Position numbers and translations under genes: made by a program
IMG/VR virus record: IMGVR_UViG_3300046368_000448
Location: 1 to 37,474 of that record
Strand: one strand, 5' to 3'
Length of the DNA stretch: 37,474 bases
Origin: a virus
The notes under the pieces: model-generated
Databases searched by the model: none
What the model was told of the DNA's origin: nothing
Seen by the model: only the letters and a program-made list of their open reading frames with translations
Shown here: in pieces, positions 8,278 through 14,799 of the stretch
How the letters are laid out: every line of letters begins with the position of its first letter
How positions within the stretch are numbered: the first letter of the stretch is position 1

Positions 8278-8443
8278 ATTTAAAGGATACACTGAATACA
8301 CTCTAGAAGATTTTAGCGATGCTGCAAATGCTAATCGTAAGAAAGAACGTGAGCAAAATATCAAACCAGGCACCGACGAATGGTTTAAACTATGGTTTAG
8401 TCAGCCTAAGATGCAAGGCAAAGGATTTAGAGGCCGCAAATGA
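8237..8443 (+). CDS. Small hypothetical protein (KKLAGI leader)
   Basis: I choose the ATG at 8237, giving 68 residues that start MNIEDLKKLAGISEFKGY; an in-frame ATG at 8225 is possible. Leaders of the form ELxxLAGI are common in small proteins of marine T4-like phages. The rest is charged and ends in a basic tail (GKGFRGRK). It overlaps the 43-aa gene before it and its stop overlaps the next ATG as ATGA. It belongs to the late block; function unknown, with packaging or head assembly as a contextual guess. Confidence 0.62.
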   Translation: MNIEDLKKLAGISEFKGYTEYTLEDFSDAANANRKKEREQNIKPGTDEWFKLWFSQPKMQGKGFRGRK

Positions 8444-8745
8444 AAATAGACGATTTATTTGAAGATGGACGTATTGTAAAAGGTGTTAACACTACTCCTG
8501 ATGTTGGTGTTAATCAAACTAGTATTGAAGCAGCAAAATTAGGCTTTAAAGTAGACAAAGATGGTAAGCCGCCTACATTAAGTAGTAAGGTAAAAGGCAA
8601 GTCAACTAATGTGCTTTTTAACTTAGGAATGACCGAAGATACTACTCCGCGATATACTGCGGCTGAATGGGCTATTATTGAAGGCGGACACACGCTTGAG
8701 GAACCTGAAGAAAAAGTAAAGTTATTTGATTGGACTAAATACTAA
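8440..8745 (+). CDS. Small hypothetical protein with CTS-like leader
   Basis: This 101-aa protein starts MKIDDLFEDGR, almost the same pattern as the leader of the cytidylyltransferase-domain protein two genes upstream (MKIRSLFEASK). The LFE triplet fits a prohead-protease type site, although the residue after it is Asp and not the usual small one. The remainder is hydrophilic and contains KDGKPPTLSSKVKGKSTNVLF and an acidic C-terminus (EEPEEKVKLFDWTKY). No domain recognised. Its start overlaps the previous stop as ATGA. Confidence 0.65.
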   Translation: MKIDDLFEDGRIVKGVNTTPDVGVNQTSIEAAKLGFKVDKDGKPPTLSSKVKGKSTNVLFNLGMTEDTTPRYTAAEWAIIEGGHTLEEPEEKVKLFDWTKY

Positions 8746-8746
8746 C

Positions 8747-8938
8747 ATGAGACTAAGAGAGACCTTTAAAGCGCCTGCATTTCATTTGTTTATTGCTGAT
8801 TTACGTATTAGACAAAAGTATTACTCGCAAGCTATCAAAGTGCAAGCACAAGCACGTAATGCTATTGAAGCTAAAAAGCAACTAATGGCACAATATGGTC
8901 CTGAGACTAAAATTATTTCAATTAGGCGAAGCAAATGA
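8747..8938 (+). CDS. Small basic hypothetical protein
   Basis: The ATG at 8747 follows the previous TAA by one base and gives 63 residues (MRLRETFKAPAFHLFIADLR...). The 8726 start would lie inside the upstream gene and is less likely. The protein is basic, helical, and rich in Gln and Ala in the middle (KVQAQARNAIEAKKQLMAQYG), ending IRRSK. Its stop overlaps the next gene as ATGA. No known domain; it could bind nucleic acid, by composition only. Confidence 0.6.
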   Translation: MRLRETFKAPAFHLFIADLRIRQKYYSQAIKVQAQARNAIEAKKQLMAQYGPETKIISIRRSK

Positions 8939-9507
8939 TTATAAGCGAAATTACAGGTGGCGGTAAAGCTGGGCATCAAGCCAAAGGCAAAGATCCAATG
9001 CCAAAAGCAAAGCCTGGTCGTACCAAACATCCTTTAAAAGGTAAACTAGTAGGCGAAGCACAACTAGACGAAGCAGCACCAATTATTGCAGCAGCAATAT
9101 GGCTAATCAAGTTTGCAGCGGCACGAGGAGCATGGCCTATTATTAAATGGCTGCTAAAAAGACACGGTGGCAAAATTGGCGCAGGAGCAGCCGCAGCATA
9201 TTATATCGACCAAGGCTGGGATTGGGTAATATCTCAAATTGGTGAAGAATATGCACAGATGCTTATTGATAACAAATTTGAAATTGGAATGGCAGTAGCA
9301 CTTATACTAGGTGCAGTTGCTCTTAAAAAGTTTGTTGAGAGAAAAGGCGAAGCATTAGTAGCCAAATATCAAGAAGAATCAATGTACGAAACAACAAGTG
9401 CTGGTGCAATTGCTGCAACCGGAAACGGGTTTGCAGGTGGCGGCCCAGGAAATATGCTACGTAGAGGTGCAGCACCAAAACGTAGAACAAAAAAGAAAAA
9501 CAGATAA
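8935..9507 (+). CDS. Hydrophobic late protein with prohead-protease-like sites
   Basis: This 190-aa protein starts MIISEITGGGKAG. A basic stretch follows, then KLVGEAQLDEAAP (about residues 37-49), which holds two (L)xE|A-type sites. Next come hydrophobic segments IIAAAIWLIKFAAARGAWPIIKW (split by Arg), GKIGAGAAAAYYI and MAVALILGAVALKKF. The tail has TSAGAIAATGNGFAGGG, a Gly-rich motif I recall from proteins of this genome neighbourhood in marine phages, then a very basic end (RRTKKKNR). Amphipathic or membrane-active internal virion proteins look like this, but the function is not shown. The final codons overlap the second late promoter. Confidence 0.68.
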   Translation: MIISEITGGGKAGHQAKGKDPMPKAKPGRTKHPLKGKLVGEAQLDEAAPIIAAAIWLIKFAAARGAWPIIKWLLKRHGGKIGAGAAAAYYIDQGWDWVISQIGEEYAQMLIDNKFEIGMAVALILGAVALKKFVERKGEALVAKYQEESMYETTSAGAIAATGNGFAGGGPGNMLRRGAAPKRRTKKKNR

Positions 9508-9510
9508 ATA
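9503..9510 (+). promoter_or_regulatory. T4-like late promoter (GATAAATA)
   Basis: GATAAATAGTAGT at 9503-9515 is nearly identical to the box at 4614 (GATAAATAGTATT). It overlaps the upstream stop codon (TAA at 9505-9507). The ATG at 9530 follows 19 bases after the box, preceded by CCGGAGAA as ribosome-binding site. Two copies of one box at the two points where the late block has gaps support the assignment. Confidence 0.62.
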
Positions 9511-9529
9511 GTAGTAACCGGAGAATACT

Positions 9530-10408
9530 ATGACAGATAAAAAACTTGCAGAACGTGATGTAGACGATAACTTCAACATCAATCCAAAGCACAAAGCTAT
9601 TGCCGCACTAGGCAGAAAAATGATTGACATGAGTTCAAGAATGACAGGAACTGATGACAACACACTGATGATGGCAAATGCATTATCAAGACTAGGCGAA
9701 TCACTTGAATCCTTTGGAGCAAGTTTTGGTCCAAAGAGTATGTCTGATGTTGTTAAAATGACAGGTATGAGCCAAGACGTTATTCAAATGTTAATTGGTA
9801 AAGCAAAAGCAGACAAAGATGCTTCAACTAATCGTGCAGCTGAACCAGCAGAAGGCAACAAGTTTTCCGGAGAACTTAAAAAAGCCAAAGACTCAGGCAA
9901 GGACGAATTTGAAGTAGATGGCAAAAAGCATAAAGTAAAAGAAGGTCTTGCCGATATGGCAGACATGGCAGAACGTGATCACGAAGTACAAATGGCACGT
10001 GCCGAATTATACAAAATTGCAAAGTATTCAATCAAACTACACGAAATTCTAAAAGGTGTAAGTGAAGCCGAAGGCATCGAAGGTTGGATGCAATCAAAAA
10101 TTACCAAAGCAGCAGACTATATCGGCAGTGTGTATCACACACTAGACTATGATAAATCACCAATTGCAGCAACCGAAAGTCACAAGTTTACAATGGATGA
10201 AAAAGATGTTGTAAAATACAAAAACAACTTAGGTTCAAAACTTTCAGAAGCCAAAGGTACATGCAACGAATGCGGCAAGCCAAGCTATACTACACTACCC
10301 GAAGAAAAGCAAAAAGGCGTTGACGGCAAGGTATGTTGGAAAGGCTACAAGCGTATGGGTACTAAGAAAAAAGGCGGCAAAACTGTAGACAACTGCGTTA
10401 AAATGTAG
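9530..10408 (+). CDS. Conserved late phage protein with Cys-rich C-terminus
   Basis: This 292-aa protein is driven by its own late promoter. Residues about 10-90 are helical and Met-rich. Residues about 147-205 (AERDHEVQMARAELYKIAKY, then LHEILKGVSEAEGIEGWMQ and KITKAADYIGSVYH) form a helical module that I recall from several uncharacterised proteins of T4-like marine phages. The C-terminus has CNECGKPSY, CWKGYKRMGTKKKGGKTVDN and a last Cys, arranged like a small zinc-binding or disulfide domain. The AERD and VSEAEG stretches could be prohead-protease targets. A scaffold or internal head role is an inference from context. Confidence 0.75.
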   Translation: MTDKKLAERDVDDNFNINPKHKAIAALGRKMIDMSSRMTGTDDNTLMMANALSRLGESLESFGASFGPKSMSDVVKMTGMSQDVIQMLIGKAKADKDASTNRAAEPAEGNKFSGELKKAKDSGKDEFEVDGKKHKVKEGLADMADMAERDHEVQMARAELYKIAKYSIKLHEILKGVSEAEGIEGWMQSKITKAADYIGSVYHTLDYDKSPIAATESHKFTMDEKDVVKYKNNLGSKLSEAKGTCNECGKPSYTTLPEEKQKGVDGKVCWKGYKRMGTKKKGGKTVDNCVKM

Positions 10409-10409
10409 T

Positions 10410-11009
10410 ATGGAAGACAGTGCCGAGGACTTTGTTTGGCTTAGTATCAACCCAGATAACATTTGGGTAATGGACAAACTTATACTTGCTCGTAAATTAA
10501 AATATAATAGTGGCCCGGTCGGACTCGATGTTCCGCATCCGGGCTTTTATATTGTACGTCCTTGTGTTAATATGCTAGGCTTAGGGCTGGGCGCACAAAA
10601 AGTATGGATTGAGAAAGAAACAATGCATCTTCCAGTAGGACATTTTTGGTGTGAATTCTTTGAAGGCAATCATTATAGTGTAGATTATTTTGAAGGTAAT
10701 CAAATGCTATGTGTACAAGGACACAAGCCCGAAGATACATTTACCAAATGGACTGATTGGAAACGAGATGATAAGAAATTTACGTTTCCTACATTGCTAA
10801 ACGAATTAGTCAAACAGCATCCATGGATGAACTGTGAATTTATAGGTGGCAAACTAATCGAAGTACACTTGAGACGCAACGAGGACTTTGACGGCAATAT
10901 TAATCATTTTATTCCAGTCTGGGAAGGCGAAGATATAACTCCTCCAACTGGATATTCATATAAAGATTATCCTGATGTACACGGACGTATAGGTGCATTT
11001 ATTCGTTGA
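10410..11009 (+). CDS. Possible ATP-grasp-like protein
   Basis: This 199-aa protein starts one base after the preceding stop. Two stretches recall the C-terminal half of ATP-grasp enzymes: FWCEFFEGNHYSVDYFEGNQ (about residues 76-95) and CEFIGGKLIEVHLRRNEDF (about 146-164), where ATP-grasp proteins have paired acidic residues and an ExNxR-type metal site. The usual Lys-bearing ATP-binding lobe is not obvious, so it may be a partial or divergent member. The protein is rich in Trp and Phe. Its TGA stop is embedded in the -35 box of the next promoter. The ATP-grasp idea needs a structure prediction to confirm. Confidence 0.6.
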   Translation: MEDSAEDFVWLSINPDNIWVMDKLILARKLKYNSGPVGLDVPHPGFYIVRPCVNMLGLGLGAQKVWIEKETMHLPVGHFWCEFFEGNHYSVDYFEGNQMLCVQGHKPEDTFTKWTDWKRDDKKFTFPTLLNELVKQHPWMNCEFIGGKLIEVHLRRNEDFDGNINHFIPVWEGEDITPPTGYSYKDYPDVHGRIGAFIR

Positions 11010-11034
11010 CAAACTGCAACTAATCGTATATAGT
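11006..11034 (+). promoter_or_regulatory. Sigma70-like promoter upstream of dsbA
   Basis: TTGACA at 11006-11011 and TATAGT at 11029-11034 are separated by 17 bases. The upstream gene's TGA (11007-11009) is part of the -35 box. AATCGTATATA just before and over the -10 also occurs as the repeat unit at the RNase H promoter. The dsbA ATG follows at 11059 after an AGGAG site. Confidence 0.75.
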
Positions 11035-11058
11035 ATAAGAAACACATAGGAGAAATAT

Positions 11059-11325
11059 ATGAGCGACAGAGTATACGGTCAAGAAGAAAAAGCCAAACTA
11101 GAACGTCTAGTTAAAGAAGGTGTAACTGTTCTACAAGAAATTGAAGATCTACAAGGTGGACTAAAAGAAACCGTAAAAGCAGTAGCAGAAGAACTAAATG
11201 TAAAACCTTCTCTTATTAATAAAGCAATCAAAGTAGCACAAAAACGTGACTGGAGTCGTGTACAAGACGAGTTTGAAGACCTCGAAACTATTGTTGCAAC
11301 AACTGGGTATGACAGTGACGCATAA
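11059..11325 (+). CDS. dsbA: DsbA-like double-stranded DNA-binding protein
   Basis: This 88-aa charged, helical protein matches in size and layout the small T4-type dsDNA-binding protein DsbA (89 aa in T4), which binds near late promoters and modulates late transcription. Visible features are an N-terminal acidic/basic helix (YGQEEKAKLERLVKEGV), a central region with KETVKAVAEELNVKPSLIN that looks like a helix-turn-helix-type core, and an acidic tail. The ATG at 11059 has a strong AGGAGA site. It has its own sigma70-like promoter, which fits early or middle expression of a regulator. Homology is inferred from pattern memory, without an alignment. Confidence 0.72.
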   Translation: MSDRVYGQEEKAKLERLVKEGVTVLQEIEDLQGGLKETVKAVAEELNVKPSLINKAIKVAQKRDWSRVQDEFEDLETIVATTGYDSDA

Positions 11326-11328
11326 TAA

Positions 11329-12228
11329 ATGTTTTCACTGGGTGTAGTACAATTTTATATTAGTCATACTTGTAATCTAGCGTGTCCAGGGTGTTTGAGT
11401 TTTAATAACTATAACATTTCTGGACACGATCTTTTTGAAGACTACAAAAACGATTCTATAGCATGGAGTAAAATATTAGATCCAATTGATATGAGCATCA
11501 TCGGCGGCGAGCCTATGAGCAATCCAGATTTACACAATTGGGCTATAGGATTACGTTCAATATTTCCGTATTGCAAAGATTTTAAAATATGTACAAACGG
11601 ACTTCTTATAGATAAGTGGAAACATAATCTCGTTGAATGGTGGAACGCAGGTATTGTTGTCGAAGTAAATGCACATACACCAGAACATTTTGCAAAAGCT
11701 GAACGAGACATTGAATCAGTTATTGGTAACAAAAATATAACAAAAGTTACTAGTGCAGAATTAACAAATGTTCCAAAATATTATAAAACTGATTACACTG
11801 TATTTTATGTACAAGACGGTCGTGTAGTTGCTATGATAGCTGAAGAGTTTGATTTTTATCAATGGGGATCAAAAGATCATAACAACAATCAAATTAATTT
11901 TTATAAAAACAATTATGAAGATGCACACAATGCTTGCGACATTAACGATTGTCATTATATTTACAAAGGCAAACTTTACAAATGCGGAACATTAGTTGGA
12001 GCACAGGCACTTGTTAAAAAATATGCAATAGAACCTAGTGCTGAAAAACTAATAAAAAAATACAAACCATTAGAGCATAGCGATAAAAATATATCACACA
12101 AAGTATCAAGGCTAACATCAGATGCAATCAAACAATGCTCGTTGTGTCCTATAGAGCCTAAGTATACTACAATAACCAATAATGATGTTAAGAAGGTCAG
12201 AGCCCCAACTAAATACTCTGATAGCTAA
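11329..12228 (+). CDS. Radical SAM protein with C-terminal Cys cluster
   Basis: This 299-aa protein has the radical SAM signature CNLACPGC (Cys15, 19, 22), which binds the 4Fe-4S cluster, followed by GGEPMSNPDL (the GGE SAM-binding motif, near residue 59) and KICTNGLL. The C-terminal third has several Cys (CDINDCHYIYKGKLYKCG and CSLC) spaced like a SPASM/twitch auxiliary cluster domain, as in peptide-modifying or sugar-modifying radical SAM enzymes. It starts 3 bases after dsbA with no strong ribosome site, so coupling is likely. Next to it are a 2OG-oxygenase-like gene and two glycosyltransferase-like genes. The substrate is unknown. Confidence 0.85.
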   Translation: MFSLGVVQFYISHTCNLACPGCLSFNNYNISGHDLFEDYKNDSIAWSKILDPIDMSIIGGEPMSNPDLHNWAIGLRSIFPYCKDFKICTNGLLIDKWKHNLVEWWNAGIVVEVNAHTPEHFAKAERDIESVIGNKNITKVTSAELTNVPKYYKTDYTVFYVQDGRVVAMIAEEFDFYQWGSKDHNNNQINFYKNNYEDAHNACDINDCHYIYKGKLYKCGTLVGAQALVKKYAIEPSAEKLIKKYKPLEHSDKNISHKVSRLTSDAIKQCSLCPIEPKYTTITNNDVKKVRAPTKYSDS

Positions 12229-12242
12229 TAAAGGAAAAATAC

Positions 12243-12746
12243 ATGAAACAAGGACATATTGAACCATGTTGGCAAGGACAACAATTTTATAGTTTACCAT
12301 ACGAAAGTGCAGGAGGCTATGGAGGCGATGAATATATCAAATATGGACACGATCCTTATAAAGTTATTATCAATAATGATGTATATGTAGGTCCTAAAGA
12401 CATTATGCCTGAATTTTGGAAAGGTGTAGTTGAGCAGCTACCAGACCACGATCACTTTGAGGTTGCAATTTACAGAACGCCGCCTGCTAACATTCTTCCT
12501 TTACACAAAGATATGTATGCAAACTTTATGAAGATGCATAATATTACAGATGTAAACACTATTACACGTTATATTGTATTTTTAGAAGATTGCAAACTAG
12601 GTCATTATTTCCACGTAGAAGATACATGCTTGTGTGATTGGAAAAATGGCGACTGGATTAGCTGGACAGGTAGTGCGCCACATGCTGCATACAATATGGG
12701 AATTGAACATCGTTTTACAATGCAAGTTACTGCTTTTGATAGATGA
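12243..12746 (+). CDS. 2OG/Fe(II) or aspartyl-hydroxylase-like oxygenase
   Basis: This 167-aa protein has a likely HxD iron motif in LPLHKDMY (His88, Asp90). A distal His147 sits in SAPHAAYNMG, and an Arg follows ten residues later (HRF, Arg157), the order expected of a 2-oxoglutarate/Fe(II) double-stranded beta-helix enzyme of the aspartyl/asparaginyl hydroxylase type. It has an AAGGAAAAA site before the ATG at 12243 and overlaps the next gene by 4 bases. It follows directly after a radical SAM gene. The same pair of families recurs at 27805-29351, so the two enzymes may act on one substrate. Substrate unknown. Confidence 0.7.
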   Translation: MKQGHIEPCWQGQQFYSLPYESAGGYGGDEYIKYGHDPYKVIINNDVYVGPKDIMPEFWKGVVEQLPDHDHFEVAIYRTPPANILPLHKDMYANFMKMHNITDVNTITRYIVFLEDCKLGHYFHVEDTCLCDWKNGDWISWTGSAPHAAYNMGIEHRFTMQVTAFDR

Positions 12747-13738
12747 AAGTAGTATATGGTGCTGACAAAGATGGAGTCATTGAGTCTGACTTAAAACAGA
12801 TCTATGCTCCTACAGAACAGCACTTTTTATACTATTCAGAAGAAGGTCGTAATATTAAAGATTTACAGGGTGCAATAACAGATAATAATTGTAAATATTT
12901 TTGGCATTGCAATCATTCAGATCCATATGTCGGCACAAAGGATTATCACATAACTTGGCCTGAATTTGATATGCTACTTAGTATCCAACCATTAGTACAA
13001 CAAAGACAATCACCTACACACTTGTATTTTAGTCAACAAAAGTCATTAGGTTATCATCGAGATTTGTTAATGAATCTTTTGTATAGACAAAGACTATTAT
13101 CAAAAGGTCTTGTAAGTTATGCAGAAGACTCAGGACCTAATGAAGACCATTTAACAATTAAATACATAAAAGATTCACAAAAATTTAAATTTAATAAATC
13201 CTGGCACAATAACATTCACAAATGGTTTCCTAGTGATAGTCATGATGACAGTTTAATATGGAATATAGAAGATAACCCACCGCCGCCTATTAGCACATGG
13301 TACAAGTCTTGTTTTAATATTATTACAGAAAGTTATTATGATATTGAGGCAAAAGATACTAGTTTACTTACAGAAAAAACATACAGTTGTTTACTACATG
13401 CCCAACCTTTTATTATTGTAGGATGCCAAAACATACATAAAAAAATAGAAGACGAAGGATATAAATTATATACAGATGTATTTGATTATTCTTTTGATAA
13501 ATTACCAACTATAGAAGCACGAACTGAAGCAATAGTAAAACAAATAAAAAACCTGAAAATAAACATGTTTAAATCAACTATAGAAACTGCTAAGTATAAT
13601 CAAACTATATTCTTAGACAAGGTAAAAAGATTACAATTACCTAGTATTTTAACTAGTGAAGATTACGTGTTCTGCCCAGAAGCACAACGACATAAAGAAA
13701 AAATATTAAAAATAAAAAAATATGCGGACAATATGTAA
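12743..13738 (+). CDS. Glycosyltransferase-like protein, paralog A
   Basis: This 331-aa protein is paralogous to the gene right after it. Shared motifs include FSQQKSLGYHRDLL, DNPPPP, FNIITESYYD, LLTEKTYSCLLHAQPFIIV and EDEGYKLYTDVFDYSFD. The block of an acidic TE-S/Y strand, then a TEKTY helix, then QPFI resembles the C-terminal nucleotide-sugar-binding part of fucosyltransferase-like GT-B enzymes found in large phages. The N-terminal half is not recognised. It overlaps the oxygenase gene by 4 bases and its stop shares one base with the next ATG. It may modify virion, cell-surface or DNA sugars; the acceptor is unknown. Confidence 0.65.
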   Translation: MKVVYGADKDGVIESDLKQIYAPTEQHFLYYSEEGRNIKDLQGAITDNNCKYFWHCNHSDPYVGTKDYHITWPEFDMLLSIQPLVQQRQSPTHLYFSQQKSLGYHRDLLMNLLYRQRLLSKGLVSYAEDSGPNEDHLTIKYIKDSQKFKFNKSWHNNIHKWFPSDSHDDSLIWNIEDNPPPPISTWYKSCFNIITESYYDIEAKDTSLLTEKTYSCLLHAQPFIIVGCQNIHKKIEDEGYKLYTDVFDYSFDKLPTIEARTEAIVKQIKNLKINMFKSTIETAKYNQTIFLDKVKRLQLPSILTSEDYVFCPEAQRHKEKILKIKKYADNM

Positions 13739-14766
13739 TGGCAGTTGTTGTAGGATTTACTAACGATCAACAGCCCGAAGCAAACTTGGCGGAAATATGC
13801 GATATAGTTGACGAACTACATTTGTTTTACTATATGGAAGAAGGTTACGACTCAAACTGGATAATTGACTACGTTCGAGACAAGAGATTTACACGTTTTG
13901 TTAAGCAAGGAAAACTAAAGTGGCACTGTACTCATATGGATCCGTACACTACTAAAGAACCAATGCACTACGAGTTCCCGGGATACATGCGACTTACTGG
14001 TATACAGCCTACAAACTATAATAAAAGTATTGATAGACTATTTTGTTGTCAACAACAATCGCTTGGATATCATCGAGACTATTTACTGGATAAATTATAC
14101 GACAACCAACTACTAGAAACTGGCTACGTAAGTTACAGTCAAATAGCAGTAGGTGACGATGACGATAGCTTACATAAAAGATACTTAGAAAGCGTAAAAA
14201 ATAAGCCGCTGCATAGAAACTGGGAAGGAAAAATTGTAAAATGGTTTGATTATGCTAAACACGACCCAGTATTAGTTTACGACTATTTTGATAACCCGCC
14301 ACCACCGCTTGATGTATGGAACAAAAGTGCTTTTAATTTAGTTACTGAAAGTTACTACGATATACCTGTTGTAGATACTACATTGTTAAGTGAAAAAACT
14401 TACAGTTGTTTGTTTCAAGCACAGCCTTTTTTACTTGTAACATGTAAAAACATGCACAAACACTTAGAAGATGAAGGCTATAAATTACACCATGATGTAT
14501 TTGATTATAGTTTTGACGCACACAATACTATCGAGCAACGTATAGATTCAATTGTAAATCAAGTAAAAGATCTAAATAACAGTACAGCATTACACAATAC
14601 ATTAGAAAAAACAGCAAAACATAATCAAAAGGTGCATATAAAGAAAATGAAAAATATGGAATTACCTAGTATATTATATAACGAAAGTTACCAATTTTTA
14701 ACTAGAGCAAAAAAACTTAGACATGACATACTTTATGCTAAATCGTTTGTTGACAACATTGCCTAA
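13738..14766 (+). CDS. Glycosyltransferase-like protein, paralog B
   Basis: This 342-aa protein is the second of a tandem pair. It repeats the paralog A motifs in the same order: FCCQQQSLGYHRDYLL, DNPPPPLDVW, FNLVTESYYD, LLSEKTYSCLFQAQPFLLV and LEDEGYKLHHDVFDYSFD. The C-terminal halves are clearly similar, while the N-terminal 100 residues and the middle have diverged, so the duplication is not very recent and both copies seem intact. The same fucosyltransferase-like GT-B suggestion applies. The -35 box of the DNA polymerase promoter lies inside its last codons. Confidence 0.65.
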   Translation: MAVVVGFTNDQQPEANLAEICDIVDELHLFYYMEEGYDSNWIIDYVRDKRFTRFVKQGKLKWHCTHMDPYTTKEPMHYEFPGYMRLTGIQPTNYNKSIDRLFCCQQQSLGYHRDYLLDKLYDNQLLETGYVSYSQIAVGDDDDSLHKRYLESVKNKPLHRNWEGKIVKWFDYAKHDPVLVYDYFDNPPPPLDVWNKSAFNLVTESYYDIPVVDTTLLSEKTYSCLFQAQPFLLVTCKNMHKHLEDEGYKLHHDVFDYSFDAHNTIEQRIDSIVNQVKDLNNSTALHNTLEKTAKHNQKVHIKKMKNMELPSILYNESYQFLTRAKKLRHDILYAKSFVDNIA

Positions 14767-14778
14767 ATATGTTACTAT
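14750..14778 (+). promoter_or_regulatory. Sigma70-like promoter of the DNA polymerase gene
   Basis: TTGACA at 14750-14755, a 17-base spacer and TACTAT at 14773-14778. The -35 and spacer overlap the end of the upstream gene. A nearly identical element (TTGACA-17-TACTATAAA) precedes folE at 33714. The polymerase ATG follows 21 bases after the -10, with AAGGAGA as ribosome-binding site. Confidence 0.78.
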
Positions 14779-14799
14779 AAAGAATAATAAGGAGATCGT

